The notes: generated by a model not told the origin, from the sequence alone. DNA of 38,224 nucleotides from an uncultured Eubacteriales bacterium (GCA_902793605.1 CADBEB010000027.1:1-38224), one strand, 5' to 3'. Numbered from the stretch's first letter, positions 8,471 to 19,372 are shown. Numbers and translations are program-made.

Positions 8471-8764
8471 TCAGAATGCGTTGCGCGGATCGCGGCTTTT
8501 CTTTTTCGGGGCATCCGGATCGATGTATTCGATCTCCAGGCGTTCAAAGGGAACCGACTCAAAAAAGGCATCCGGCATAAAGCGCGTCATGCCGAACTCC
8601 GCCCATTCCCGCTCGTTCTTGTCGAGCCAGAGCGGCTCCGGCAGGTCCAGCTCATGGCAGGCCGTCCGCAGCGCTTCCCGTGGGTCTCCCCGCCCGCAGG
8701 GCACCGTTGCCTGCAGGTCCGTCCGGTGATGGCGGATCGTTTTCACCCAAAGTGCGGTCGCCAC
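8471..8764 (-). CDS. Small conserved protein, unknown function
   Basis: A 97-residue soluble protein starting at GTG (GAGAGGAG 7 bases upstream). It is rich in Pro, Glu and aromatic residues, with L-W-L-D-K-N-E-R-E-W in the middle and a basic tail K-K-K-S-R-D-P-R. There is no signal peptide or membrane segment, and I do not recognise a domain. It is closely followed by the dipeptidase gene (14 bp), suggesting one transcript, but this does not reveal its function. Confidence 0.7.
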   Translation of the reverse strand: MATALWVKTIRHHRTDLQATVPCGRGDPREALRTACHELDLPEPLWLDKNEREWAEFGMTRFMPDAFFESVPFERLEIEYIDPDAPKKKSRDPRNAF

Positions 8765-8780
8765 GGCAATTCTCCTCTCA

Positions 8781-8890
8781 ATTCACAATTCATCATTCAC
8801 GATCAGTCAGCCGATCCACAATTATGAATGATGGATTCTTCATTATGAATTACTTGTTATTATCTCATGAAATCACTCGGGATGACAACC
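8781..8890. repeat. AT-rich interspersed repeat-like segment
   Basis: An AT-rich island between uvrC and the small unknown gene. AATTCATCATTCA (8787-8799) is an inverted repeat of TGAATGATGGATT (8825-8837) with one mismatch. ATTCAT/ATGAAT words recur through 8850, and the segment ends in ATCACTCGGGATGACAACC. This resembles the small non-coding interspersed elements seen between genes in gut Clostridia. There is no open frame worth reporting. Confidence 0.45.
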
Positions 8891-8891
8891 T

Positions 8892-10745
8892 TTATTTTTC
8901 TTCCGCCCAGGCGCGCACTGCCTCCGCCGCTGCCCGGTTCATCCCTTTCACGGCGCAGAGTTCGTCGACGGATGCCTCCCTGATCGCCTTCAGGCTCCCG
9001 AAGGCCTTCAGCAGCTCCTTCCGCCGCTGCGGGCCGATGCCCGGGATCTCCTCCAGCCGGGAGTGGATGGAAGCCTTCCCGCGCAGCGCCCGGTGGTGGA
9101 TGATGCCGAAGCGGTGCGCCTCATTCCGGACCCGCTGGACCAGCTGCAGTTCCGGAGTCCGGTGATCCAGACAGATCGGCTCCGCCGCATCCGGCAGCCA
9201 GATCTCCTCTTCCCGCTCCGCCAGGCCGAACATCGCCGGCGGTTCCATCCCGAGATCCAGGATCGCCTGCCGGGCAAAGCGCAGCTGCTGCGGTCCGCCG
9301 TCGATCAGGATCAGGTCAGGCAGGTCGGTGAACCGCCCCGTCCCGGCGCCTTCCGCTTCCTCCCGCGCCGCATGGGCATAGCGCCGCTTCAGCGTCTCGT
9401 AGAGGGATTCGAAGTCGTTGGCCCCTTCCACGGTTTTAATGCGGAAATGCCGGTATTCCTTCTTGGCCGGCTCACCGTCGATGAACACGACCATGGCTGC
9501 CACGCTCTGCTCGCCCTGGGTGTTCGAAATATCGTAGCCTTCGATCCGCCGGGGATAACGGTCCATCCCCAGGATCTTTCCGAGGTTCTTCGCCGCCTCC
9601 ACGGTCCGCTCCTCGTGGACGGTGCGCCGCGCGTTCCGCTTCAGCAGGGCGTCCTCCGCGTTCTTGACCGCCAGCAGGACCAGTTCGTGCTTCTCGCCCC
9701 GCTGCGGCGTCGCCACCGTCACGGCGCTTCCCTTCTTCTCCCGCAGCCAGGCTTCCAGCTGCTCCGCCGCGCCTTCCGGCAGCGTCTGGCACAGGACGTT
9801 CCGCGGGATCAGGCCCGCCTGCTCATAATACTGGGCGGCAAAGGCGGCGATCACCTCGCCCGGGTCCTCCCCGCCCTCCCGGGGCAGGGCGAAATGATCT
9901 CCTCCGACCATCCGCCCGCCGCGCACATAAAGGATCTGGACCATCGCGTCCAGCCCGTCCTGCGCCACTGCGATCAGGTCCTGCTCGCTCCGGTCGGTCC
10001 GCAGGGCGATCTGTCGTTCCATCAGGCCTTCCACATCGCGGATCCGGTCGCGGATCTGCGCTGCCTTCTCGTAGCGCATGGCCGCCGCCGCTTCCTCCAT
10101 GTCCTTCTTCAGCCGCCGGATCACCACCGCGTAGTCGCCGCTCAGGAAACTCAGAACGCCCTCCATCATTTCCCGGTAGGCTTCCTCCGTGCACAGGCCC
10201 GCGCAGGGCGCCAGACAGCGGCCGATGTCGTGGTTCATGCAGGGGCGCTTCGGGTTCTTTGCCGGCAGCGCCTGGCGGCAGGAGCGGATCGGGAAGACGT
10301 TCCGCACGGCCTCGATCACCTGCCGGACCGCGTTCGCGCCGATATACGGCCCGAAATACTTCGCGCCGTCCTTCTCCATCCTGCGGCACAGTTCCAGCCG
10401 GGGGAAAGGCTGACGCAGGTCAACCTTCAGGTAGGGATAGTGTTTGTCATCCTTGAGCAGGATGTTGTAGTAAGGTTTGTGCTCCTTGATCAGGTTGCAT
10501 TCCAGGATCAGGGCTTCCAGGTTCGTTTCGCACAGGAGAATGTCGAAATCGTCGATATGGGCGATCATGGCCGCTACCTTCGGCGTATGGGCCGTGTCCC
10601 GGAAATAGCTCCGGACCCGGTTTTTCAGGTTCACCGCCTTGCCGACGTAGATGATCGTCCCGGAAGCGTCCTTCATCAGATAACAGCCGGGGGAATCCGG
10701 CAGCATCCGGATCTTCTCCTCCAGCTTCTCACCCCAGTCGGTCAC
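8892..10745 (-). CDS. uvrC: Excinuclease ABC subunit C
   Basis: The nuclease of nucleotide excision repair, which cuts both sides of a lesion after recruitment by UvrB. Visible in order: GIY-YIG nuclease (L-P-D-S-P-G-C-Y near 15 and Y-V-G-K-A near 35), a cysteine cluster near 160-190, the UvrB-interacting UVR helix pair near 220, the RNase H-like endonuclease domain (I-L-I-D-G-G near 485), and C-terminal helix-hairpin-helix motifs (I-P-G-I-G-P-Q-R-R). I place the start at GTG 10745 (617 residues), because AAGGGGAG lies 6 bases before it. The ATG six codons upstream has no ribosome binding site and sits against a terminator. Confidence 0.95.
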   Translation of the reverse strand: MTDWGEKLEEKIRMLPDSPGCYLMKDASGTIIYVGKAVNLKNRVRSYFRDTAHTPKVAAMIAHIDDFDILLCETNLEALILECNLIKEHKPYYNILLKDDKHYPYLKVDLRQPFPRLELCRRMEKDGAKYFGPYIGANAVRQVIEAVRNVFPIRSCRQALPAKNPKRPCMNHDIGRCLAPCAGLCTEEAYREMMEGVLSFLSGDYAVVIRRLKKDMEEAAAAMRYEKAAQIRDRIRDVEGLMERQIALRTDRSEQDLIAVAQDGLDAMVQILYVRGGRMVGGDHFALPREGGEDPGEVIAAFAAQYYEQAGLIPRNVLCQTLPEGAAEQLEAWLREKKGSAVTVATPQRGEKHELVLLAVKNAEDALLKRNARRTVHEERTVEAAKNLGKILGMDRYPRRIEGYDISNTQGEQSVAAMVVFIDGEPAKKEYRHFRIKTVEGANDFESLYETLKRRYAHAAREEAEGAGTGRFTDLPDLILIDGGPQQLRFARQAILDLGMEPPAMFGLAEREEEIWLPDAAEPICLDHRTPELQLVQRVRNEAHRFGIIHHRALRGKASIHSRLEEIPGIGPQRRKELLKAFGSLKAIREASVDELCAVKGMNRAAAEAVRAWAEEK

Positions 10746-10768
10746 CGTCCTCTCCCCTTTCATGGCTG

Positions 10769-10795
10769 AAAAAAAGCGGGAGCCAGGCTTCCGCT
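10769..10795 (-). terminator. Terminator between the 162-residue gene and uvrC
   Basis: A 9-bp stem with one mismatch (AGCGGAAGC/GCTCCCGCT, 10775-10795) followed on the minus strand by seven T residues. It lies just past the stop of the membrane-anchored unknown gene and about 24 bp before the uvrC start, so uvrC expression would depend on read-through or on an unseen promoter. Confidence 0.8.
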
Positions 10796-10802
10796 GTTTC
10801 GT

Positions 10803-11291
10803 TTATCTCAGATTGCCCGCGGTGTCATGCAGTTCCTGCAGCGCGTTCTGCAGGCTGGTTGTGTATTCCGCCGGGTTGACAATCTTCTGTCCGCCCTGGT
10901 TCATACCGTTCTGGTAACGGTCCACCAGGTTAACAAGCGTGACCAGGGCATTATCGTCCAGCAGCTGGGTGCCGGTCGCCTGGCTCAGGGTATTGATCGT
11001 ACGGATCGACTGAATATTGCAGCGGATCCTGATCAGTTCAGACGAAGAAGCCACGGCTTCCGTCCGGCTGAGTACGTTTGCCTGACGCAGCGCGTCATCG
11101 CATTCTTCCTGAATCTTCTGTATATACAGGGAGCGTGTTTCTCCCTGGTTTCTGATCAGCGGAAGGCTGATAACCAGCAGCACGATCAGTGCCACCAGCA
11201 GCAACAGGATCAGGACATTCTTGATCCGGTTCCGGTTCACCTGCGAGAGGTTCATGTTTCCCGCGCCTGACTGGGAATAACGTCTGTACAC
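10803..11291 (-). CDS. Membrane-anchored protein of unknown function
   Basis: A 162-residue protein starting at GTG with AAGGGGGG 6 bases upstream. A basic N-terminus (about 1-24) is followed by one strongly hydrophobic segment (about 26-47: I-L-L-L-L-V-A-L-I-V-L-L-V-I). The rest is predicted outside the cell and helical, Gln/Asn/Thr-rich. This is a type II membrane anchor layout. I do not recognise a family. It has its own promoter after the ribosomal operon terminator and its own terminator. Confidence 0.75.
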   Translation of the reverse strand: MYRRYSQSGAGNMNLSQVNRNRIKNVLILLLLVALIVLLVISLPLIRNQGETRSLYIQKIQEECDDALRQANVLSRTEAVASSSELIRIRCNIQSIRTINTLSQATGTQLLDDNALVTLVNLVDRYQNGMNQGGQKIVNPAEYTTSLQNALQELHDTAGNLR

Positions 11292-11315
11292 CGCGTTCCC
11301 CCCTTTGATGTCCTG

Positions 11316-11344
11316 ATTTTAACACATTTGCAATAAATCGACAA
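11316..11344 (-). promoter_or_regulatory. Promoter of the membrane-anchored unknown gene
   Basis: On the minus strand: -35 TTGTCG (11344-11339), 17-bp spacer, -10 TAAAAT (11321-11316) preceded by TGT. It lies between the ribosomal operon terminator and the gene. Confidence 0.7.
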
Positions 11345-11360
11345 CCCGCGCCAAAAAGTG

Positions 11361-11395
11361 AAAACCCGTACGCGGCGTATGCCGGTACGGGTTTT
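11361..11395 (-). terminator. Terminator of the S10-spc operon after rpmJ
   Basis: An 11-bp perfect stem, AAAACCCGTAC with GTACGGGTTTT (13-base loop). On the minus strand the T-rich arm runs into CACTTTTT. It lies 5 bases beyond the rpmJ stop and marks the end of the ribosomal protein operon. Confidence 0.88.
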
Positions 11396-11400
11396 GTTGC

Positions 11401-11759
<359 letters not shown>

Positions 11760-11763
11760 GAAT

Positions 11764-12066
11764 TCAGTCCCCCTCTCGCAGCGAGTGTTCTTCGGCAAAA
11801 CCGTTGGCTTCCAGTGCCCTCCTGAGGTCGCTGTCCTGCAGTTTCCCGCCTTCCGGCCGGAGCCGCTTCAGGTCCAGCAGGACCGGTTTTGCGCGCAGAT
11901 GTTTCGTCTTCTTTTTCTTCGGATGCGCCAGCCTGTGCCGGGATCCGTCGGCGATCGTCACGAAGTCGCCGCCCGCATTCTCCAGGACCAGGAAGAAGCC
12001 TCCCCTGTCCCTTCCCTGAATGCTTTCCACCACCCTGCCGGGTTCAAAGGTGAAAGGATCTTTCAT
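11764..12066 (-). CDS. KOW-domain RNA-binding protein
   Basis: A 100-residue protein with a KOW motif at the N-terminus (E-P-G-R-V-V-E-S near 8, R-G-G-F-F-L-V-L near 20) and a basic stretch (H-P-K-K-K-K-T-K near 48). The family, related to archaeal/eukaryotic L14e, is regularly found between map and infA in Firmicutes and is thought to bind RNA or ribosomes; its exact role is unsettled. It starts 2 bp after map stops, and its stop lies 4 bp before the infA start. Confidence 0.85.
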   Translation of the reverse strand: MKDPFTFEPGRVVESIQGRDRGGFFLVLENAGGDFVTIADGSRHRLAHPKKKKTKHLRAKPVLLDLKRLRPEGGKLQDSDLRRALEANGFAEEHSLREGD

Positions 12067-12068
12067 CT

Positions 12069-13477
<1,409 letters not shown>

Positions 13478-13552
13478 CTAGCATTGTCTGCGATCACCGT
13501 GACCCATTCCTGCTTCACCTTCGGCTCGCAGCAATGGACGGCTGTAGCATGG

Positions 13553-13586
13553 CAGCTGTTACCCAAATCGGAGATTTGGACAGCTG
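13553..13586 (-). promoter_or_regulatory. Stem-loop in the secY-adk spacer
   Basis: On the minus strand, CAGCTGT pairs with ACAGCTG and, inside it, CCAAATC pairs with GATTTGG around a 3-base loop, with one 3-base bulge: 14 bp in all. It begins 5 bases after the secY stop. No T tract follows, so it is not a simple terminator. It may be a processing or stabilising element that lets adk and downstream genes be expressed differently from secY. Confidence 0.6.
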
Positions 13587-13590
13587 CTCA

Positions 13591-14871
13591 TTACATGAAT
13601 CCCACGTTGTCCATATCCATGTCGATGCCGCGTACGCTCATCTCGCCCTGGATGGTCCGGACGGTTTCCAGCGACACGCTCACAGCGATCAGGATGGAGC
13701 TGGCAGCGAAAGGAACCTGCACGCCGGCCAGTCTCAGCAGCAGCGTCGGCACCGCGGCCAGGATGGCCAGGAAGAGTGCCGCGAACAGGTTCAGCCTGTT
13801 CATGATGTTCTGCAGGTACTGCCGGATATTCCTGCCCCGCTGTCCGGGGATCACGGCGCCCTGCTGCTGCAGTTGTTCAGCCTGCTGCTTGGGATCAAAG
13901 CTGATGGAGGAGTAGAAGAACGTGAAGGCGATGATCAGCAGGGCGGAGATGATCATGTACCAGACGCTGCCGGTATACATGTTCCGGGTCCACCACTGGG
14001 TGAACCAGCCTTCGGTCTTCGGGTCGATCAGCTGCGCGATCGTTCCGGGGAACGCCAGGAAGCTGTAAGCGAAGATCAGGGGCAGCACGCCGACAGAGAC
14101 CACTTTCAGGCTCATGTGGGTGTTCTGTCCGCCGTATACGCGGCGGCCCTTCACCTGCTTGGCGATCTGCAGGGGGATCCTGCGCTCGCCCAGTTCCACG
14201 AAGGTGACGATCACGGTCATCAGGATACAGGTCACGATGATCACGATCAGGTTCACCCAGCCGCTGGTCGTGCCTGTGGTCGTGGCGGTGTTGAAGCCGG
14301 ACACGATCCCGTTGAACAGGTTCGAAATGATACCGACGAAGATCAGGAGGGACACGCCGTTGCCGACGCCCTTCTCGGTGATCCGCTCGCCGATCCACAT
14401 GGCCAGGGCGGTACCGCCCGCCATGCTCACGCCGACCAGCACATAGTTCAGCCAGCCGGCACGGATATATCCGAGGCCGCGAACCAGGCCGATGGCCTGC
14501 AGGGCTGCCAGGCCGACGGTTACGTACCGGGTGATCCGGTTGATCTTTTCCCGGCCGTCGTCTTCCTTGCTCATCCGCTCCAGGGCGGGGATCGCAATGG
14601 TCAGCAGCTGCATAATAATGCTTGCGTTGATGTACGGGGTGATACCCATGGCCATCAGTGTCATCTGGCTGAAGGCGTTACCGGTCATCATGTTGACCAG
14701 CTCCAGCAGCGGCAGGCTGGAGGTATTGTTCTGGCTCATCACCTTCGCAATATCCACGCCCGGCGCCGGGATCACGCCGACCAGACGGAAGAGCACCAGC
14801 ATCATGAAGGTGTAGAGGATCTTCTTGCGGAGCTCCTCGATCTTCCACATTTTGCGAATGCTTTCGATCAT
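13591..14871 (-). CDS. secY: Protein translocase subunit SecY
   Basis: A 426-residue channel subunit of the SecYEG translocon with about ten membrane segments. Family landmarks: A-P-G-V-D near 36, the segment G-I-T-P-Y-I-N-A-S-I-I near 76, cytoplasmic loops with E-L-G-E-R-R-I-P-L-Q and N-R-L-N, and the last loop with S-V-S-L-E-T. It starts 1 bp after the rplO stop and is translationally tied to it, the usual arrangement that couples translocon supply to ribosome supply. Confidence 0.97.
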   Translation of the reverse strand: MIESIRKMWKIEELRKKILYTFMMLVLFRLVGVIPAPGVDIAKVMSQNNTSSLPLLELVNMMTGNAFSQMTLMAMGITPYINASIIMQLLTIAIPALERMSKEDDGREKINRITRYVTVGLAALQAIGLVRGLGYIRAGWLNYVLVGVSMAGGTALAMWIGERITEKGVGNGVSLLIFVGIISNLFNGIVSGFNTATTTGTTSGWVNLIVIIVTCILMTVIVTFVELGERRIPLQIAKQVKGRRVYGGQNTHMSLKVVSVGVLPLIFAYSFLAFPGTIAQLIDPKTEGWFTQWWTRNMYTGSVWYMIISALLIIAFTFFYSSISFDPKQQAEQLQQQGAVIPGQRGRNIRQYLQNIMNRLNLFAALFLAILAAVPTLLLRLAGVQVPFAASSILIAVSVSLETVRTIQGEMSVRGIDMDMDNVGFM

Positions 14872-14872
14872 C

Positions 14873-15313
14873 TTAAATCACCTCGGCCTTTCCGCCGGCT
14901 GCCTCGATCTTTTCCTTCGCGCTTCCGGAGAACTTCGCCGCCTTCACGGTCAGTTTCTTCGTCAGCTCGCCGCCGCCGAGAATTTTCACGCCGTCGAGTT
15001 CCTTGCGGATGATCTTCTTCTCCAGCAGCGCCGCGGCATCCACGGTCGCGCCGTTTTCAAACACTTCCAGGCGCTCCACGTTCACTTCCGCGTACTCGGT
15101 TCCAAATACGTTGGTGAATCCGCGTTTCGGCACCCGGCGGTACAGGGGCATCTGGCCGCCTTCGAATCCGGGCCGCTTGCCGCCGCCGCTGCGGGCTTTG
15201 GCACCCTTGTGACCTTTACCGGAGGTCTTGCCCAGACCGGATCCTGCGCCGCGGCCCAGCCGCTTCTGAGCGGTGGTGGACCCTTCAGCGGGATGCAATT
15301 CATGCAGTTTCAT
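14873..15313 (-). CDS. rplO: 50S ribosomal protein L15 (uL15)
   Basis: A 146-residue protein with the Gly/Arg/Lys-rich extended N-terminus ([20 protein letters not shown]) that runs into 23S rRNA, then the globular part ending G-G-K-A-E-V-I. Normal length. Located 17 bp after rpmD and 1 bp before secY. Confidence 0.97.
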   Translation of the reverse strand: MKLHELHPAEGSTTAQKRLGRGAGSGLGKTSGKGHKGAKARSGGGKRPGFEGGQMPLYRRVPKRGFTNVFGTEYAEVNVERLEVFENGATVDAAALLEKKIIRKELDGVKILGGGELTKKLTVKAAKFSGSAKEKIEAAGGKAEVI

Positions 15314-15330
15314 AGGGGTTCAACCTCCTC

Positions 15331-15510
15331 TTATTTAACTTCTTCGACCTTCAGCATGTGCTTGACCGCGAAGATCTGGCCCCGGATGGCGGGGTTGTCG
15401 GGCTGTTCCACCGTCTGGCCGACTTTGCGCAGGCCCAGAGCGGCGACAGTCGCCTTGTGCTTCGGGAGGCTCGCGATGGGAGACTTCACCAGGGTAATCT
15501 TCAGTTTCAT
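15331..15510 (-). CDS. rpmD: 50S ribosomal protein L30 (uL30)
   Basis: A 59-residue protein, [12 protein letters not shown] then [10 protein letters not shown] near 26, ending H-M-L-K-V-E-E-V-K. This is the short bacterial L30 in its standard place between rpsE and rplO. AGGAGG precedes the ATG. Confidence 0.97.
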   Translation of the reverse strand: MKLKITLVKSPIASLPKHKATVAALGLRKVGQTVEQPDNPAIRGQIFAVKHMLKVEEVK

Positions 15511-15523
15511 CTCTTCTGCCTCC

Positions 15524-16021
15524 TTATCCCAGGATCTCTTCCACGGTCTTGCCGCGCATCTTGGCGACCTGCTCGGCGCTGCGCACCTGCTTCAGGGCTT
15601 CGATGGTGGCTTTGACCATGTTGATCGGGTTGTTGGTTCCGAAGCTCTTGGTCCGGATATCCCGGATGCCGGCCAGTTCCAGCACGGCACGGGCAGCGCC
15701 GCCCGCGATCACGCCGGTTCCTTCCGGAGCGGGGATCAGCACGGACTTCGCGGTGGAATAATATCCGGTCATCTCATGAGGGATGGTGGTGCCGTCCAGC
15801 GGCACGTTAATCAGGTGCTTCTTCGCGGCTTCATTGGCCTTGCGGATGGCTTCCGGAATTTCGGCAGCCTTTCCCATGCCCGCGCCTACGCGGCCGTTCT
15901 CATCACCGACGACCACCAGGGCGCTGAACCGCATGTTGCGGCCGCCCTTGACGGTCTTGCTGACACGGTTGACGGCAACCAGGCGCTCTTTGAATTCGCT
16001 TTCCTGTTCGAATCGTGGCAT
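15524..16021 (-). CDS. rpsE: 30S ribosomal protein S5 (uS5)
   Basis: A 165-residue protein with the S5 double-stranded RNA-binding domain ([14 protein letters not shown] near 19) and the C-terminal domain (G-T-G-V-I-A-G-G-A near 100). S5 shapes the mRNA entry channel and decoding accuracy. Spacing: 17 bp after rplR, 13 bp before rpmD. AGGAGGA precedes the ATG. Confidence 0.97.
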   Translation of the reverse strand: MPRFEQESEFKERLVAVNRVSKTVKGGRNMRFSALVVVGDENGRVGAGMGKAAEIPEAIRKANEAAKKHLINVPLDGTTIPHEMTGYYSTAKSVLIPAPEGTGVIAGGAARAVLELAGIRDIRTKSFGTNNPINMVKATIEALKQVRSAEQVAKMRGKTVEEILG

Positions 16022-16038
16022 TTGCGTCGTCCTCCTTC

Positions 16039-16407
16039 TCAGAATTCCAGTCCGGCTTCCCGCGCGCCGTCGGCCACGCTGGCCACACGCCCGGTGTACA
16101 TATAACCGCCGCGGTCAAAGACCACAGCCTTGATGCCGGCTTCGACGGCGCGCTCCGCGATGAGCTTGCCCACCAGCTTGGCGGCACCCTTCTTGTCAAC
16201 CTCGTCCAGCTGACCCTTCAGGGCCGGATCCATCGTGCTCGCGCTCACCAGGGTCACGCCCTTGGTGTCGTCGATGATCTGAGCCTGAATGTGCTTGTTG
16301 GAGCGATATACGGAAAGACGCGGTGTCTCGGGGGTGCCGCTGATCTTTTTCCGTACCCGTGCGTGACGGATCACGCGAATCTCGTTCCGGTCACGTTTTT
16401 TAAACAT
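16039..16407 (-). CDS. rplR: 50S ribosomal protein L18 (uL18)
   Basis: A 122-residue 5S rRNA-binding protein: [14 protein letters not shown] basic N-terminus, P-R-L-S-V-Y-R-S-N near 31, and the C-terminal [17 protein letters not shown]. It lies 18 bp after rplF and 17 bp before rpsE. Confidence 0.97.
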   Translation of the reverse strand: MFKKRDRNEIRVIRHARVRKKISGTPETPRLSVYRSNKHIQAQIIDDTKGVTLVSASTMDPALKGQLDEVDKKGAAKLVGKLIAERAVEAGIKAVVFDRGGYMYTGRVASVADGAREAGLEF

Positions 16408-16425
16408 CTGCAGTCACTCCCTCTC

Positions 16426-16965
16426 TTACTTACCGGTCTTGCCTTCCTTGCGGCGGATGTGCTCATTCTGGTACTTGATGCCCTTGCCCAGGTAGGGTTC
16501 CGGCTTCCGAATGGCGCGGATGTCCGCTGCAAGGTTGCCAACCTGCTGTTTGTTTGCTCCCTTGACCACGATGGTGGTCTGGTTGGGCGTCTCGTAGGTG
16601 ATGCCTTCGGGCGCCTCAAGAACCACCGGATGGCTGAAGCCGATGTTGATGGTCAGGGTCTTGCCCTCGGCATTGGCGCGGTAACCGGTACCGACCATTT
16701 CGAGGGTCTTGGTGAAGCCGTCGGTCACGCCGACGACCATGTTGTGAACCAGGGCCCGGTACAGGCCGTGCATGGCCTTGTGGGGCTTGGCATCGGTGGG
16801 GCGCTCCAGGGTCAGGATGTTGCCTTCCTGCTTCAGGGTGATGTTCGGGTTCACCTGCTGGCTCAGGGTGCCCTTGGGGCCCTTCACCGTCACCAGGTTG
16901 TTCTCGTCCACTGTCACCGTCACGCCCGCGGGTACTGTGATCGGAAGTTTTCCAATTCGAGACAT
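16426..16965 (-). CDS. rplF: 50S ribosomal protein L6 (uL6)
   Basis: A 179-residue two-domain protein at the factor-binding side of the 50S subunit: M-S-R-I-G-K-L-P-I near the start and the conserved P-E-P-Y-L-G-K-G-I-K-Y near 152. Length as expected. It lies 13 bp after rpsH; AGGAGGAAG precedes the ATG. Confidence 0.97.
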   Translation of the reverse strand: MSRIGKLPITVPAGVTVTVDENNLVTVKGPKGTLSQQVNPNITLKQEGNILTLERPTDAKPHKAMHGLYRALVHNMVVGVTDGFTKTLEMVGTGYRANAEGKTLTINIGFSHPVVLEAPEGITYETPNQTTIVVKGANKQQVGNLAADIRAIRKPEPYLGKGIKYQNEHIRRKEGKTGK

Positions 16966-16978
16966 TCTCTCTTCCTCC

Positions 16979-17380
16979 TTACCAGATATACGCGAGCACT
17001 TCGCCGCCGATGGCAGCCTTCCGTGCTTCCCTGTCGGTCATCAGTCCCTTGCTGGTGCTGATGATGGCGATCCCCAGTCCTCCGAGGACCTTCGGGAGCT
17101 CCTCGCTGCGGGCATACACCCGCAGACCGGGCTTGGAGATGCGCTTGAGACCCGCGATCACGGGGGTCTGCTTGCCGTTCATATATTTCAGGGTGATCTT
17201 GATCTCTCCCTGAAGTCCGTCATCAATGAAGTCGACCGCTTTGACGTAGCCTTCGTTCAGCAGGATCTTGGCGATCGCTTTCTTCGTGTTGCTGGCGGGC
17301 ATGGTCACGGCGTCGTGCCGGGCCACCTGTCCGTTGCGGATGCGGGTGAGCATATCGGCGATGGGGTCATTAACTACCAT
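16979..17380 (-). CDS. rpsH: 30S ribosomal protein S8 (uS8)
   Basis: A 133-residue 16S rRNA-binding assembly protein: [13 protein letters not shown] near 5 and the C-terminal [13 protein letters not shown], then G-G-E-V-L-A-Y-I-W. In E. coli S8 represses this operon by binding mRNA near rplE; I did not find a convincing copy of that site here. 18 bp after rpsN. Confidence 0.97.
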   Translation of the reverse strand: MVVNDPIADMLTRIRNGQVARHDAVTMPASNTKKAIAKILLNEGYVKAVDFIDDGLQGEIKITLKYMNGKQTPVIAGLKRISKPGLRVYARSEELPKVLGGLGIAIISTSKGLMTDREARKAAIGGEVLAYIW

Positions 17381-17398
17381 TCTTACTCCTCCTTTCGC

Positions 17399-17584
17399 TT
17401 ACCAGCTGGCCTTGCGGACTCCGGGGATCTGTCCCTTGTAGGCCAGTTCCCGGAAGCAGATGCGGCATACGCCGTACTTGCGAAGCACACTGTGGGGACG
17501 CCCGCAGATCTTGCAACGGGTGTAGGCGCGGGTCGAGAATTTGGCCGGCCGCTGCTGCTTGAGTTTCATGCTCAGTTTTGCCAT
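17399..17584 (-). CDS. rpsN: 30S ribosomal protein S14, zinc-binding type (uS14)
   Basis: A 61-residue S14 with two C-x-x-C pairs (C-K-I-C near 24 and C-R-I-C near 40), the short zinc-containing form used by most Gram-positive bacteria. The C-terminus is the usual [11 protein letters not shown]. 19 bp after rplE. The zinc-free paralogue that replaces it under zinc starvation is not in this window. Confidence 0.97.
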   Translation of the reverse strand: MAKLSMKLKQQRPAKFSTRAYTRCKICGRPHSVLRKYGVCRICFRELAYKGQIPGVRKASW

Positions 17585-17603
17585 CTTTCCTGTCCTCCTC
17601 CTC

Positions 17604-18146
17604 TTACGCCTCGAAGGGCATGCCCAGAAGCTTCAGCAGCTCCTTGCACTCTTCGTCCGTGTGCGCAGTCGTCACGAATACGATTTCCATTCCGCGGATC
17701 TTCTCCACCTTGTCGTACTCGATTTCGGGGAACAGCAGCTGTTCGCGGATGCCCAGGGAGTAGTTGCCGCGGCCGTCAAAGGCTTTGGCGCTCACGCCGC
17801 GGAAGTCGCGGACGCGGGGCAGTGCCACGCTCACCAGTTTGTCCATGAACTCTTCCATCCGGGCGCCGCGCAGGGTCACTTTCGCGCCTACGTTCATGCC
17901 TTCACGGACTTTGAAGTTAGCGATGGACTTCTTCGCCTTCGTGATCATCGGCTTCTGGCCGGCGATCGTCGTCAGCTCGTTCACGGCCATCTCCATGGCC
18001 TTCGCATTGTCCTTGCAGTCGCCCAGACCCATGTTGATCACGATCTTGGCAAGCTTCGGAACCTGCATCGCGTTCTTGTAGCCGAACTTTTCCTCCAAGG
18101 CAGGAATCGCCTCGGCCAGATACTTTTCCTTGATTCTGGTTGCCAT
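17604..18146 (-). CDS. rplE: 50S ribosomal protein L5 (uL5)
   Basis: A 180-residue protein of the 5S ribonucleoprotein in the central protuberance. Landmarks are N-M-G-L-G-D near 53, G-Q-K-P-x-I-T-K-A-K near 77, K-V-T-L-R-G near 102 and the C-terminal [13 protein letters not shown]. Normal length. 18 bp after rplX. Confidence 0.97.
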   Translation of the reverse strand: MATRIKEKYLAEAIPALEEKFGYKNAMQVPKLAKIVINMGLGDCKDNAKAMEMAVNELTTIAGQKPMITKAKKSIANFKVREGMNVGAKVTLRGARMEEFMDKLVSVALPRVRDFRGVSAKAFDGRGNYSLGIREQLLFPEIEYDKVEKIRGMEIVFVTTAHTDEECKELLKLLGMPFEA

Positions 18147-18164
18147 TTTGGCTCTTCCTCCTTA

Positions 18165-18500
18165 TCAGTCGATTTCAGCGCCGCACTTCTTGCAGATGCG
18201 GATCAGCTTGCGATGGGCCTTGCCGTTGTCGTCGGTGACCTTCTCCGCCTTGTGGTTCACGCGGGTGGCCTTTCCGCACTTGGGACAGACCAGCATCACG
18301 TTGCTGGCGTCAATGGGCATTTCCTTATGGATGATGCCGCCGGGCGTCATGGCGTTGCGGGCCTTCTGATGCTTAGTGACAACATTCACGCCTTCCACCG
18401 TCACGCGGTTCAGCTTCGGGAAGCTGGCGGAGATCTTCCCCTTCTTGCCCTTGTCCTTGCCGCTGATGACGATCACGGTATCTTTCGTCTTTACATGCAT
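18165..18500 (-). CDS. rplX: 50S ribosomal protein L24 (uL24), with zinc ribbon
   Basis: A 111-residue assembly initiator. The KOW motif is at the N-terminus ([10 protein letters not shown] near 13). The C-terminal part carries C-P-K-C near 75 and C-K-K-C near 104, the zinc-ribbon extension found in many bacterial L24 proteins. 15 bp after rplN, with AGGAGGC upstream. Confidence 0.97.
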   Translation of the reverse strand: MHVKTKDTVIVISGKDKGKKGKISASFPKLNRVTVEGVNVVTKHQKARNAMTPGGIIHKEMPIDASNVMLVCPKCGKATRVNHKAEKVTDDNGKAHRKLIRICKKCGAEID

Positions 18501-18515
18501 TACCGTTCTGCCTCC

Positions 18516-18884
18516 TTACAGTACTTCGGGAGCCAGGGAGACGATCTTCATGAAATCCTTCTCACGCAGCTCGCGAGCCACGGGCCCGAAGATACGGGTG
18601 CCGCGGGGCATATTCTGGTCGTTGATGATGACGGCGGCGTTATCGTCAAACTTGATGTAACTGCCGTCGGGGCGGCGCTTGTTCTTGCGCATCCGGACGA
18701 TCACGGCCTTTACGACCTCGCCCTTTTTCACGGTGCCGCCGGGGGTTGCTGTCTTGACGCTGGCCACGATGACATCACCGATGCTGCCGTCACGACGGAA
18801 AGAACCGCCCAGAACACGGATGCACATGATTTCCTTGGCGCCGGAATTGTCGGCTACCTTAAGCCGGGTTTGCGGCTGAATCAT
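18516..18884 (-). CDS. rplN: 50S ribosomal protein L14 (uL14)
   Basis: A 122-residue protein at the subunit interface: [17 protein letters not shown] near the start and G-P-V-A-R-E-L-R near 100. Length exactly as in most bacteria. 18 bp after rpsQ; AAGGAGGA precedes the ATG. Confidence 0.98.
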   Translation of the reverse strand: MIQPQTRLKVADNSGAKEIMCIRVLGGSFRRDGSIGDVIVASVKTATPGGTVKKGEVVKAVIVRMRKNKRRPDGSYIKFDDNAAVIINDQNMPRGTRIFGPVARELREKDFMKIVSLAPEVL

Positions 18885-18902
18885 AGCGGTTTTCCTCCTT
18901 CA

Positions 18903-19160
18903 TTACTTGGCCTTCTCGATAATTTCAACGAGCCGCCATCTCTTGTCTTTGCTCAGCGGGCGGGTCTCCATCACCCTGATGGTGTCTCCGACGCCGCATT
19001 CGTTATTCTCGTCATGAACCTTCAGTTTGCTTGTCCGGTTCAGGATCTTTCCGTACAGCGGATGACGTACACGGGTCTTGATCTGGATGACGCAGGTCTT
19101 GTCCATCTTGTCGCTGATCACGACGCCGATACGGGTTTTACGAAGTCCTCTTTCTTCCAT
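18903..19160 (-). CDS. rpsQ: 30S ribosomal protein S17 (uS17)
   Basis: An 85-residue OB-fold protein of the 30S body: [11 protein letters not shown] near 12 and the [10 protein letters not shown] near 68. 20 bp after rpmC; AAAGGAGG precedes the ATG. Confidence 0.97.
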   Translation of the reverse strand: MEERGLRKTRIGVVISDKMDKTCVIQIKTRVRHPLYGKILNRTSKLKVHDENNECGVGDTIRVMETRPLSKDKRWRLVEIIEKAK

Positions 19161-19180
19161 TGTTCCAGCTGCCTCCTTTC

Positions 19181-19372
19181 TCAGGCTTCATCCTTCTGCC
19201 GAAGGATCGTCTTGCACCGTGCGATATCGCGCTTCAGTTGGCTGATCTGCATGGTGTTCTGCAGCTGGCCCGTCGCGAGCTGGAAGCGAAGGCCAAACAG
19301 TTCGCTCTTGAGTTCCTTTACCTTTTCCTCGAGCTGTTCTTTGCTCATGGCGGTCAATTCATTTGCCTTCAT
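19181..19372 (-). CDS. rpmC: 50S ribosomal protein L29 (uL29)
   Basis: A 63-residue two-helix protein next to the peptide exit: [10 protein letters not shown], then [13 protein letters not shown] near 25. Its ATG overlaps the rplP stop by 4 bp (ATGA). The unusual L16 tail described below therefore ends directly at the L29 start, and translation of the two is probably coupled. Confidence 0.97.
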   Translation of the reverse strand: MKANELTAMSKEQLEEKVKELKSELFGLRFQLATGQLQNTMQISQLKRDIARCKTILRQKDEA

